NCBI RefSeq assembly: GCF_020042665.1
Contig: NZ_CP083376.1
Location: 4,302,501-4,366,500, forward strand
From: Pseudoxanthomonas sp. X-1
GTDB taxonomy: Bacteria; Pseudomonadota; Gammaproteobacteria; Xanthomonadales; Xanthomonadaceae
Direction: 5' to 3'
Length of the DNA stretch: 64,000 nt
In this document: positions 9,228-17,779 of the stretch, piece after piece
Position numbering within the stretch: position 1 is the first letter of the stretch
Layout: each line of letters starts with the position of its first letter
Made by a program: the position numbers and the translations under genes
The notes under the pieces: model-generated
What the model saw: only the letters and a program-made list of their open reading frames with translations
Told to the model about the DNA's origin: nothing
Database searches by the model: none

Positions 9228-10346
9228 ATGTCCTCCACTGCCGCGCAGGTGCTGTTCCGCCCCTTCCAGGTCAAATCGCTGGCGCTGAAGAACCGCATCG
9301 TGATGGCGCCGATGACCCGGTCCTTCTCGCCCGGTGGCGTGCCCGGCCCGGATGTGGCGGCCTACTACCGGCGCCGCGCCGAGCACGAGGTCGGCCTGAT
9401 CCTGTCCGAAGGCACGGTGGTGGACCGGCCGGGCGCGCGCAACGACCCGGGCATCCCCGTCTTCCACGGGCAGGCGGCGCTGGCCGGCTGGCGTGCGGTG
9501 ATCGAGGGCGTGCACCAGGCCGGTGGCCGCATGGGCCCACAGCTGTGGCATGTCGGCGCGGTGCAGAGCTTCCAGACGGGGTGGGAACAGGACGGCGTCG
9601 AGAGCCCGTCGGGCCTGGAGGCGCCGGGCAAGCCGCGCGGCCGGGCGATGACCGAGGAGGACATCGCCGACACCATCGCCGCCTATGCGCGGGCGGCGGC
9701 CGACACCCGGGCCCTGGGCTTCGACACGCTGGAGATCCACGGCGCGCACGGCTATCTGCTCGACCAGTTCTTCTGGGCCCCGACCAACACGCGTGGCGAT
9801 CGCTACGGCGGCGAAACGCTGGCCGAACGCGCGCGCTTCGCCGTCGAGGTGGTGCGGGCCATGCGCGCGGCCGTCGGTCCCGAGTTCCCGATCATCCTGC
9901 GCCTGAGCCAGTGGAAGCAGCAGGACTACAGCGCGCGCCTGGCCGACACGCCCGAGGCGATGGCCGCGTGGCTGGTGCCGTTGGTGGAGGCCGGCGTGGA
10001 CGTGCTGCATTGTTCGCAGCGGCGCTTCTGGGAGCCGGAGTTCCCGGAGATCGACGGGGCCGAGGGGCTCAACTTCGCCGGCTGGGCGAAGAAGCTCACC
10101 GGCGCGGCGACGATCAGCGTGGGCTCGGTCGGCCTGTCGGGCGACTTCATGGGCGCCTTCGGCGGCGAAGGCTCCAGCGCCGTGGGCCTGGACCGGCTGG
10201 TGGCGCGCATGGAGCGCGAGGAGTTCGACCTGATCGCCGTCGGCCGGGCGCTGCTGAGCGATGCGCGCTGGGCGGAGAAGATCCACCGCGGCGCCACCGG
10301 CGAACTGCGCGACTTCGACGCCGCGGCGCTGCGCCGGCTGGACTGA
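9228..10346 (+). CDS. old yellow enzyme-family NADH:flavin oxidoreductase
   Basis: 372-residue FMN-dependent ene-reductase. Hallmarks are NRIVMAPMTR near the N-terminus, the FMN-phosphate/substrate region EIHGAHGYLLDQF (about 165) and NTRGDRYGG. It would reduce activated alkenes such as enones and quinones, using NAD(P)H. The divergent HxlR regulator and its palindrome suggest electrophile-inducible expression. It ends five bases before the stop of the convergent LysR gene. Confidence 0.9.
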   Translation: MSSTAAQVLFRPFQVKSLALKNRIVMAPMTRSFSPGGVPGPDVAAYYRRRAEHEVGLILSEGTVVDRPGARNDPGIPVFHGQAALAGWRAVIEGVHQAGGRMGPQLWHVGAVQSFQTGWEQDGVESPSGLEAPGKPRGRAMTEEDIADTIAAYARAAADTRALGFDTLEIHGAHGYLLDQFFWAPTNTRGDRYGGETLAERARFAVEVVRAMRAAVGPEFPIILRLSQWKQQDYSARLADTPEAMAAWLVPLVEAGVDVLHCSQRRFWEPEFPEIDGAEGLNFAGWAKKLTGAATISVGSVGLSGDFMGAFGGEGSSAVGLDRLVARMEREEFDLIAVGRALLSDARWAEKIHRGATGELRDFDAAALRRLD

Positions 10347-10350
10347 TCGC

Positions 10351-11262
10351 TCAGGCGGCGCCGGCCGTGGCCGGATCGCCGCCGCGCGCCAGCGCCAGCA
10401 GGTGGCGCAGCGGCGGCGGCGTGTGGGCCTGTACAGGCATGGCCGCCAGCGCCAGCCGCGCCATCGGCACCGGGCCCTCGATGTCCAGGTAGCGCACGCC
10501 AGGCAGTTGCAGCTGCGCGGTGGATTCTGGCACCACCGACACGCCCAGCTCGGCCGCGACCAGGTTGACGATGGAGGACATCTGCGGCGCCTCCTGGGTG
10601 ATGGCCACGCTGAAGCCGGCCTGGCGGCAGGCCGAGAGGATCTCGTCGTAGAGGCTGGTGCCGAAGCTGCGCGGAAACAGGATGAACGGCTCGCCGGCCA
10701 GCACCGACAGCGGCGCGCTGCGCCGCGCCGCCAGCGGATGGGCCGCCGGCACGGCGATCTTCATCGGCTCGTCCGGGAAGCGGATCAGCACCAGTTCCGG
10801 CGGCGTGGCCACGCTGTAGCGGATGAAGGCCGCATCCAGCCGGCCCTGGGCCAGGCCGTCGAGCAGACCGGCGGTGTTGGTCTCCTCCAGCGCCAGCTCG
10901 ACCGCGGGCCAGGCGCGGCGGTAATCGCGGATCAGCTGCGGCACTACCGGGTTGAACGCGGCCGAGGCGGTGAATCCCAGCCGCAGGCGGCCGCTTTCGC
11001 CGCGTGCGGCCCGGCGCGCGCTGTCGGCGGCGCGCTCGACGTCGACCAGCACGCGGCGCACCTCCAGCAGGAAAGCCTGACCGGCGTCGGTCAGCTGGGC
11101 GCCCTGTGGGGTGCGCACGAACAGCGGCGTGCCCAGCTCCTTCTCCAGCGCCTGGATCTGCTGGCTCAGCGGCGGCTGGCCGATGCCCACGCGCGCGGCG
11201 GCGCGGGTGAAGTTGGCCTCCTCGGCCACGGCCAGGAAGTAGCGCAGGTGGCGAAGCTCCAC
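10351..11262 (-). CDS. LysR-family regulator (YnfL-like)
   Basis: 303-residue LysR regulator starting VELRHLRYFLAVAEEANFTRAAARVGIGQ at a GTG; an upstream ATG is out of frame. The winged helix occupies residues 1-60, the effector domain the remainder. It faces an MFS gene resembling YnfM, and in Escherichia coli the ynfL (LysR) and ynfM (MFS) genes are likewise neighbours, which supports orthology of the pair. A perfect inverted repeat lies just upstream at 11272-11286. Confidence 0.87.
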   Translation of the reverse strand: MELRHLRYFLAVAEEANFTRAAARVGIGQPPLSQQIQALEKELGTPLFVRTPQGAQLTDAGQAFLLEVRRVLVDVERAADSARRAARGESGRLRLGFTASAAFNPVVPQLIRDYRRAWPAVELALEETNTAGLLDGLAQGRLDAAFIRYSVATPPELVLIRFPDEPMKIAVPAAHPLAARRSAPLSVLAGEPFILFPRSFGTSLYDEILSACRQAGFSVAITQEAPQMSSIVNLVAAELGVSVVPESTAQLQLPGVRYLDIEGPVPMARLALAAMPVQAHTPPPLRHLLALARGGDPATAGAA

Positions 11263-11271
11263 GACGACCCC

Positions 11272-11286
11272 ATATGTTTCGCATAT
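11272..11286. promoter_or_regulatory. LysR operator ATATG-N5-CATAT
   Basis: ATATG (11272-11276), TTTCG and CATAT (11282-11286) form a perfect inverted repeat containing the T-N11-A pattern of LysR boxes, 10 bases from the regulator start and 80 from the MFS start. A TATATT at 11304-11309 may be the plus-strand -10. Confidence 0.6.
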
Positions 11287-11365
11287 AGCGACTGCCTGCA
11301 TCATATATTGGACGCATGGACGACGCGGCCAGATACTGCCCTGCCCCGCGCCAGCCTCCTTCGCC

Positions 11366-12637
11366 ATGCCCCGCGCTTCCGCCCGTGCCCTGGACTCCGG
11401 TCCGGCGCCCGCCGACCTCGATACGCCGCTGCCGCTGGCGCGCATCCGCCTGGCGCTGTTCCTGGCCGGGTTCGCCACCTTCTCGCTGCTCTACAGCGTG
11501 CAGCCGCTGCTGCCCGAGTTCGCCAGGAGCTTCGGGGTGAGCGCGGCCGCCAGTTCGCTGCCGCTGTCGCTGGCCACCGGCGGGCTGGCGGTGGCGATCT
11601 TCTGCGCCGGCGCGGTGTCCGAGAACCTGGGCCGGCGCGGGCTGATGTTCGCCTCCATCTCGCTGGCCGCGGTGCTCAACGGCGTGGCCGCCTTCCTGCC
11701 GCACTGGGAGTCGCTGGTGGTGGTGCGCATGCTCTCGGGCGTCGCGCTGGGCGGCGTGCCGGCGGTGGCGATGGTCTACCTGGCCGAGGAACTGCCGGGC
11801 CACAAGCTGGGCGCGGCCACCGGACTGTACGTGGCCGGCAACGCCTTCGGCGGGATGATGGGGCGGATCGGGATGAGCGTGCTGACCGACCACCTGGGCT
11901 GGCGCACGGCGCTGGCCACGCTCAGCGCGTTCGATCTGGCGGTGGCGATCGGCTTCGTGCTGCTGCTGCCGCCCTCGCGCAACTTCGTGCGCAAGACCGG
12001 GGTGCGCTTGGGCTATCACCTGCAGGCCTGGGGCGGACACCTGCGCGACCGCTACCTGCCCTGGCTGTTCGCGATCCCGTTCCTGCTGATGGGCACCTTC
12101 GTCAGCGTCTACAACTATGCGGGCTTCCGCCTGGGCGGGCCGGAGTTCGGCCTGAGCCAGAGCCAGATCGGGCTGATCTTCTCGGCCTACGTGTTCGGCA
12201 TCGTCTCGTCCTCGGTGGCCGGGTCGGCCTCGGATCGCTTCGGCCGCGGGCCGGTGGTGCTGGCCGGCACGGTCTGCGCGATCGCCGGGGTGGCGATGAC
12301 GCTGTCGCATGTCCTGTGGCTGGTGATCACCGGCATCGTGCTGCTGACGATCGGCTTCTTCATCGCCCACTCGGCCGCCAGCGCCTGGGTCGGCCGGCTG
12401 GGCAGGGCCAGCAAGAGCCACGCCGCCTCGCTGTACCTGCTGGCCTACTACATCGGCTCCAGCGTGATCGGCTCGGTCAGCGGCTGGTTCTGGCAGCACG
12501 GCGGCTGGAAGGCACTGGTGATCTTCTGCCTGGCCCTGCAGGCGCTGGCGCTGCTGGCCGCGCAGGTGCTGCGCAACGGCGCCGACGACAGCAGACCCTA
12601 CGGCCGCTTCGGTCCGCACCCGCCCCGAGGAGAATGA
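11366..12637 (+). CDS. MFS transporter (YnfM-like)
   Basis: 423-residue inner-membrane major facilitator protein with about 12 transmembrane helices. LLYSVQPLLPEF at the first helix and SENLGRRG after the second are characteristic of the YnfM/YybF efflux subgroup. A second motif-A-like loop (ASDRFGRGPV) begins the C-terminal half. It is divergent from the LysR gene and three bases upstream of a VOC gene. It probably exports a small toxic compound; the substrate is unknown. Confidence 0.87.
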   Translation: MPRASARALDSGPAPADLDTPLPLARIRLALFLAGFATFSLLYSVQPLLPEFARSFGVSAAASSLPLSLATGGLAVAIFCAGAVSENLGRRGLMFASISLAAVLNGVAAFLPHWESLVVVRMLSGVALGGVPAVAMVYLAEELPGHKLGAATGLYVAGNAFGGMMGRIGMSVLTDHLGWRTALATLSAFDLAVAIGFVLLLPPSRNFVRKTGVRLGYHLQAWGGHLRDRYLPWLFAIPFLLMGTFVSVYNYAGFRLGGPEFGLSQSQIGLIFSAYVFGIVSSSVAGSASDRFGRGPVVLAGTVCAIAGVAMTLSHVLWLVITGIVLLTIGFFIAHSAASAWVGRLGRASKSHAASLYLLAYYIGSSVIGSVSGWFWQHGGWKALVIFCLALQALALLAAQVLRNGADDSRPYGRFGPHPPRGE

Positions 12638-12640
12638 GCG

Positions 12641-13021
12641 ATGAAAGTCGAGCGCCTGGACCACCTGGTCCTGACCGTGGCCGACGTGGAGGCCAGCTGT
12701 GCCTTCTATGCGCGGGTGCTGGGCATGGAGGTGGTCACCTTCGGCCAGGGCCGCAAGGCGCTGGCGTTCGGTCGGCAGAAGATCAACCTGCACCGCCACG
12801 GACATGAGTTCGAACCCAAGGCGCGCACGCCCACGCCGGGGTCGGCCGACCTGTGCCTGCTGATCGACACGCCGATCGATCAGGCGCAGGCGCAGCTGCA
12901 GGCGCTGGGCGTGGCTATCGAAGAAGGCCCGGTCGCGCGCACGGGCGCCACCGGGCCGATCACCTCGCTGTACTTCCGCGACCCGGACGGCAACCTGATC
13001 GAGGTCAGCCGCCCGGCCTGA
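12641..13021 (+). CDS. VOC-family protein (glyoxalase/bleomycin-resistance fold)
   Basis: 126-residue protein with the vicinal-oxygen-chelate fold: LDHLVLTVADVEASCAFYARVLGM at the N-terminus supplies the first metal-ligand His, and FRDPDGNLIEVSRP near the C-terminus the terminal Glu. It resembles GLOD5-type proteins. It starts three bases after the MFS stop behind AGGAG, so it is co-transcribed and probably translationally coupled. It may modify or bind the compound handled by the exporter. Confidence 0.88.
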   Translation: MKVERLDHLVLTVADVEASCAFYARVLGMEVVTFGQGRKALAFGRQKINLHRHGHEFEPKARTPTPGSADLCLLIDTPIDQAQAQLQALGVAIEEGPVARTGATGPITSLYFRDPDGNLIEVSRPA

Positions 13022-13042
13022 TCCGCGTCGGAGCGCGGCGCG

Positions 13043-15010
13043 TCAGTACGCCGAGTAGGTCGCGGTCAGGCTGATGTTGCGGTAGCCGCCGGTGCCGCCG
13101 ACCAGGCGGATGAAGTAGCTGTCGGAGAGCGGCAGCGCGGTCTGCATGTTCTGCGTGGTGCCGGCGCGCACCGAGCTGACGTCGGCATCGCTGCCGTCGG
13201 CGCTGGGCGCGCGCGTGGCGCGCACGTACATCTTCACTTGGCCGCTGCCGCCCAGCGTGCGGATCTGCAGGTTGCGCGCATTGACCGGCACGTCGATGCG
13301 GAACAGCTGGGTGCCGCCCTGCGCCGCGCTCTGGCCGGCCAGGACCTGGCCCTTGGTCAGCATCACGGCACTGGCCTCGTCGCCACCGCCGGCCGCGCCC
13401 GCGGCGCGCGCCACGGCCTTGCTGGCGTCCAGGATGCCCGCGCCGATGCGCAGGGTCGGCTTGATCGGAAACACGTTGGAGGTCTGCGTCAGGATTTCCC
13501 GGATCTGCTGGGGCGTGGGGATCGGCTTGCCGGCGTTGTAGGCGGCGCTGATGACCAGCGCGACGACGCCGGCGGTATGCGGCGAGGCCATCGACGTCCC
13601 GGTATAGCCGGCGTAGGCCGGCTCGCCCGGTTCGTGCGTGCCGCGGTTGAGGGTGGACCAGACGAACCCCGCGCGCGGCTGGGTGCCGGTGTTCGGATCG
13701 TCGTTGGTGTAGGCGCCACCGCCCGGCGCGGACAGCGTGATGCTGCTGCCGTAGTTGGAGTAGTAGGCGCGCTTGCCGGTGATGCCGGTGGCCGCCACGT
13801 TGATCACGCCCGGGCAGCTGGCGGGCGTATAGGCGCTGGCGTCGCTGTTGTCGTTGCCGGCCGCGACGACCACCGTGGTGCCGCGCGCGATCGCCCCGCT
13901 GATCGCCGCGGCGGTGACGCCGTCGCTGGCGCAGCTGCCGTAGCCGCCCAGGCTCATGTTGATCACCTCGGCCGGGTGCTGGTTGTCCGGCACGCCGTCG
14001 ACGTGACCGCCCGAGGCCCAGGTGATCGCATCGGCGATATCGGCGGTGGTGCCGCCGCAGTGACCCAGCGCGCGCACCGGCAGCACCTTGGCCTTGGGCG
14101 CCACGCCGATCATGCCGACGCCGTTGTTGGTCAGCTCACCGACGGTGCCGGCCACGTGGGTGCCGTGCCAGGAGCTGTCAGACTGTTCGTAGCTCTGCGC
14201 GCAGCCGCCGTTCTCGACCAGGAACCTGTCCTCACTGGTCCAGTCGCCCAGGTCCCAGCCGCCCGGCGCGCGACCGTCGGTGGCGCGGCCGGACATGTAG
14301 CCGCTGCTGATGAAGTCGTAGCCGGCGTCGGCCAGGGACGTGTCCAGGTCCGGATGGGCGGTGATGCCGGTATCGATGACCGCGACCACCACGCCGTCGC
14401 CATCGCCGTACTGCCAGGCCGGGATCGCGTTGATGCCGCCCCAGTTGGGGAAGTTGACCGTGCTGCCGTTCGGCTCGGTGTATTCGGCGTGGCCGTCGGC
14501 GGCGCGCATGTGCCACTGCACCACGGCGCCCGGATCGTTTGGTGCCTGGCCCGGCGGCAGGATCGCTTTGGCGGTCGCGCGGATCGGCTTCATCAGCAGG
14601 TTGGGCTCGACATGCGCCACCGAGGGATCTGCGCGCAGGGCCTGCATCAGGCTGTCGAGTTGTTCCTGGCTGAGCGAGCGGGCCGGGCGCACCAGATCGG
14701 CGCCGGTGGCGATGCGGCGCACGCGGTTCAGCGCCGGCGGGGCCTGGCGGAACTGGGCATTCCACTGGCTGCGCACGGCGGTGGTGGCCAGCGCCGATTT
14801 CAGCTTGGCCGCGGCGGCCGTGGCGCTGGCGCGTTCGCTGCTGCCGTTGCGGTAGGTGACCAGCAGGCCGTCGTAGACGGCGACCGGTTCGCTGGCGACC
14901 CCGGTCTGCAGGGTGCCGAAACGCGAGACCTGCGCCAGCGCGGGAGAGACGGCGGCGGTCAGCGCGATCGCCAGCACGCTGCGGCGGAGAGAGGTGGACG
15001 TCGGGTTCAT
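13043..15010 (-). CDS. secreted S8 subtilisin-family serine protease
   Basis: 655 residues. The signal peptide ends at about residue 26 (SPALAQ). A propeptide of roughly 110-140 residues follows, then the S8 catalytic domain with Asp213 (VIDTGI), His282 (HGTHVAGT), oxyanion Asn386 (AAGNDN) and Ser473 (GTSMASP). Residues about 550-655 form a beta-rich bacterial pre-peptidase C-terminal type domain, probably removed on maturation. It resembles the extracellular proteases of Xanthomonas and Stenotrophomonas. It lies 111 bases downstream of the adhesin on the same strand. It is probably secreted by the type II pathway, which is inference. Confidence 0.93.
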   Translation of the reverse strand: MNPTSTSLRRSVLAIALTAAVSPALAQVSRFGTLQTGVASEPVAVYDGLLVTYRNGSSERASATAAAAKLKSALATTAVRSQWNAQFRQAPPALNRVRRIATGADLVRPARSLSQEQLDSLMQALRADPSVAHVEPNLLMKPIRATAKAILPPGQAPNDPGAVVQWHMRAADGHAEYTEPNGSTVNFPNWGGINAIPAWQYGDGDGVVVAVIDTGITAHPDLDTSLADAGYDFISSGYMSGRATDGRAPGGWDLGDWTSEDRFLVENGGCAQSYEQSDSSWHGTHVAGTVGELTNNGVGMIGVAPKAKVLPVRALGHCGGTTADIADAITWASGGHVDGVPDNQHPAEVINMSLGGYGSCASDGVTAAAISGAIARGTTVVVAAGNDNSDASAYTPASCPGVINVAATGITGKRAYYSNYGSSITLSAPGGGAYTNDDPNTGTQPRAGFVWSTLNRGTHEPGEPAYAGYTGTSMASPHTAGVVALVISAAYNAGKPIPTPQQIREILTQTSNVFPIKPTLRIGAGILDASKAVARAAGAAGGGDEASAVMLTKGQVLAGQSAAQGGTQLFRIDVPVNARNLQIRTLGGSGQVKMYVRATRAPSADGSDADVSSVRAGTTQNMQTALPLSDSYFIRLVGGTGGYRNISLTATYSAY

Positions 15011-15121
15011 CGTGGGACCTCGGGCAAGGAGCGGCCGCTGTGCGCGCCGCCGGATCTGGGCGAAATGGAAACGCGAAGGGAACGCGGCGCGGCGGTGGGC
15101 CGCCGCGCGAAGAGCGTGTCG

Positions 15122-17650
15122 TTACAGGTCGATGCCGAAGCCGAAGCCGGCGGAGGTGTCGTCGCCGCTGAACGCCCCGCCGATGCTGAAGGAGGCGCGC
15201 TCGCCGATCTGCCTGGCGTAGCCCACTGACAGGGCGGCCTCGCCGTTCTGCCAGCCGACGCCGGTGGCGATTCGGCCGTTCGCGCTCCTGGAATTGGCCG
15301 CATTGACGGCCATGTTCATCATCGCCGAGCCCATTGCCCCCATCCGGTCGATGCGCCGGTCCTGCGCGGCCAGCCTGTGGCCGATGTCGTTGGAGAGCTG
15401 GGTGAAGCGGTCATCCAGCGCCGTCAGCCTGCGGTCGGTGTAGGCGTTGGCCGAGCTCAGCGTCTTGGTCGCGGTGGTGTCGGTGTAGGCATTGGCCGAG
15501 CCCAGGGTTCTGGTCGCGGCGGTGTCGGTATAGGCGTTGGCGGTGGCCACGGCCTGCGCATCGCCGGCCTGCATCTGGCCGACATTGGCCGCATCGGTCG
15601 CGCCGGTGCCGGCGGCGACGTTGGTGACACGGCGCTCGTTGCCGACACTGCCCACCGAGACGGTGTTGGCCTGGTCGGCGACCGCGCCCTGGCCCAGCGC
15701 CACCGCACCAGCGGCCGTGACCGAGGCGCCCTGGCCGATCGCCGTGCCGGACGCCGCGCTGACCGCGGCGCCCTCGCCGACCGCCACCGCATTGGTGGCC
15801 TGGGCCGCGACGACCGTATTGGCACCGAGCGCGGTGCTGCCATCGGCATTGACCTTGGCGTTGCCGCCGATCGCGGTGTCGTTGGGGCCCGCGGCGTAGG
15901 CGCCGCCGCCGACGGCGGTGCCGTTCTGGCCACCGGTGGCCGCACCGGCGCCGACGGCCACGCCGTTGCTGCCATCGGCCACGCTGGCACCGTTGGTGCT
16001 GCCGCCGCCGACCGCCACGCCGCCGGCGCCGCTGCCGGCCGCCGGCGCGGCTTCCAGCGATGCCACGCGCGTGGACAGGCCGGAGAACGCACCATCCAGC
16101 GCGGTCAAGGCGTCGCCGACATTGGTGAAGCTGGCGCCCTGGATGCTGTAGCGCGGCAGCACGAAGCCGTCGGCCGCCGAGTATCCCGCGCCGGCGCCGA
16201 ACGCCGCGGCCATCTCGCCCATGCCCTCGGCGGTCGCGCCGCCGGCGAGCGTCACCGTGTCGGCCAGGGCATGCAGCTGCGCCAGGTTCACCGCATCGGT
16301 GTCCTCGGTGCCGGCCGCCACGTTGATGAGCTGGCGCTCCGCACCGGCCACGCCCATCGAGACGCTGTTGTCGCGGTCGGCGAAGCTGCCGGCGCCCAGC
16401 GCGACGCTGTTCGCGCCGATCACCGCGCTGTTGGTGCCCAGCGCCAGGGCCCCGTCGCCCAGGGCGCTGGCCCCGGACCCGAGCGCCGTGGCGCCCAGGC
16501 CGGAGGCGCTGGCGATGTAGCCCACGGCGGTGGCTTCGTCGCCGTCGGCGAAGGTCTGCGCGCCGAGCGCGGTGGCGCTGGCGCTGGTGGAGATCGCCTG
16601 CGCGCCCAGGGCGGTGGCGTACATCGCATCGGCGTGGCTGTCGAAGCCCAGCGCCACGCCGTAGTCCGACAGCGCCCACGAGCCCGCACCCACCGTCACC
16701 GCGCCCAGCCCGTTGGCCTGCGCGGACACGCTGGCATTGCTGGCGCCGATGGCCACGCTCTGCTGGCCCTGCGCCATCGCGCCCTCGCCCAGCGCCGTGC
16801 CGCCATCGCCCGAGGCGGTGGTGCCGTAGCCGATGGCCACGCCGGCGAATCCTTCGGCCAGGCCGTAGGTGCCGATGGCCACGGCGGCGTCGTTGGTCGC
16901 CCGGCTCGCATAACCGAGCGCCATGGACGCCGCCCCGCTCGCGGAGCTCGAACTGCCGAAGGCCGTGGCGTATTCCGCCTGCGCGTTGGCCGAACTGCCC
17001 ACGGCCACGGCCCCTGCCTCGGCTGCCGTCGACGACCAGCCAAGGGCCGTGGCGTTGTCGCCGACCGCCTCCGCATAGGCGCCCAGGGCAACCGCGCCGA
17101 AGCCGGTGGCGCGCGCGCCATCGGAATCGCCGAAGGTGCTGCCGAAGAAACTGCCGCCGATGGCCACGGCCGATTGTCCGGTGGCCCGCGCCCCGTCACC
17201 CATCGCGATGGCGGTGTTGCCGGCCGTGACGTTGTGGCCGATGGCGATGCCGTACGCGTCGCTCACCGTGGCCCGGGCACCAATCGCCACGCCGAAGTTC
17301 CCTGCCGCGTCGGCGCCGGCGCCGATGCCCACGGCGCTGGTGCCGCCGGCGGCCGCGTTGTCGCTGCCGTCGCCCGCGCCGCTGGCGGCGAAATAGTTGG
17401 GATCCACCGCTGCCGCGACGACGGCCGGGTCATCGGCCTGCGGGGTCGCGGTCTGCGCGGGCGCGTCGGGCTGGCCCGCCTGGACGGTCGACCCGGCGGG
17501 CGTGTCCATGGCGGCCGCCGGCATGGCGCCGGCCGGCAGCGCCAGCACGAGCAGCAACGCGGCGGTCAACGGACTGCAAGACAAGGCCGGCAGGATGCGA
17601 AGGGACGAAGTGCGCCCACGGCGCACGGACGACGTGACAAGACTGGGCAT
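15122..17650 (-). CDS. YadA-like trimeric autotransporter adhesin
   Basis: 842 residues from the ATG at 17650; the frame extends 16 codons upstream without a good start. A long signal region (about 1-50) precedes a head of some 400 residues built from imperfect 14-residue repeats of the AxAIGxxAxAxGxxS type, a neck (INVAAGTEDTDAVNLAQL), a second head block, another neck (VTNVAAGTGATDAANVGQ), a stalk with three repeats of the ANAYTDT type, and a C-terminal beta-barrel anchor (about 770-842). Trimers are displayed on the outer membrane for adhesion. The last residue is Leu rather than the usual aromatic residue. Confidence 0.92.
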   Translation of the reverse strand: MPSLVTSSVRRGRTSSLRILPALSCSPLTAALLLVLALPAGAMPAAAMDTPAGSTVQAGQPDAPAQTATPQADDPAVVAAAVDPNYFAASGAGDGSDNAAAGGTSAVGIGAGADAAGNFGVAIGARATVSDAYGIAIGHNVTAGNTAIAMGDGARATGQSAVAIGGSFFGSTFGDSDGARATGFGAVALGAYAEAVGDNATALGWSSTAAEAGAVAVGSSANAQAEYATAFGSSSSASGAASMALGYASRATNDAAVAIGTYGLAEGFAGVAIGYGTTASGDGGTALGEGAMAQGQQSVAIGASNASVSAQANGLGAVTVGAGSWALSDYGVALGFDSHADAMYATALGAQAISTSASATALGAQTFADGDEATAVGYIASASGLGATALGSGASALGDGALALGTNSAVIGANSVALGAGSFADRDNSVSMGVAGAERQLINVAAGTEDTDAVNLAQLHALADTVTLAGGATAEGMGEMAAAFGAGAGYSAADGFVLPRYSIQGASFTNVGDALTALDGAFSGLSTRVASLEAAPAAGSGAGGVAVGGGSTNGASVADGSNGVAVGAGAATGGQNGTAVGGGAYAAGPNDTAIGGNAKVNADGSTALGANTVVAAQATNAVAVGEGAAVSAASGTAIGQGASVTAAGAVALGQGAVADQANTVSVGSVGNERRVTNVAAGTGATDAANVGQMQAGDAQAVATANAYTDTAATRTLGSANAYTDTTATKTLSSANAYTDRRLTALDDRFTQLSNDIGHRLAAQDRRIDRMGAMGSAMMNMAVNAANSRSANGRIATGVGWQNGEAALSVGYARQIGERASFSIGGAFSGDDTSAGFGFGIDL

Positions 17651-17779
17651 GGTGGTAGGTCCGGAGAAGGAAGTTCGCACCGGCTCCCCGCTCGGCACGC
17701 GTGGATGGATTTACCGACAGCCGCCGCGCGCGCTCAATGCCCGCAATCTCATGGCCGGCTCACGCTAGACTCACGGCCC

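Noticed and set aside
6747..10286. Minus-strand open frame of more than 1100 codons
   Set aside because: It lies opposite the phosphoesterase and ene-reductase genes, whose domains and motifs are clear on the plus strand; its product is Arg/His/Gln-rich low-complexity sequence typical of shadow frames.
15122..17650. CRISPR-like or tandem DNA repeat array
   Set aside because: The periodicity is the imperfect 14-residue adhesin head repeat in coding sequence; there are no identical spaced repeats.
15377..17779. Very long plus-strand open frame running through the adhesin gene and into the histidine kinase
   Set aside because: It mirrors the Gly/Ala-rich adhesin repeats on the other strand. 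The kinase domain order only begins after 17780, so the upstream part is a high-G+C artefact.
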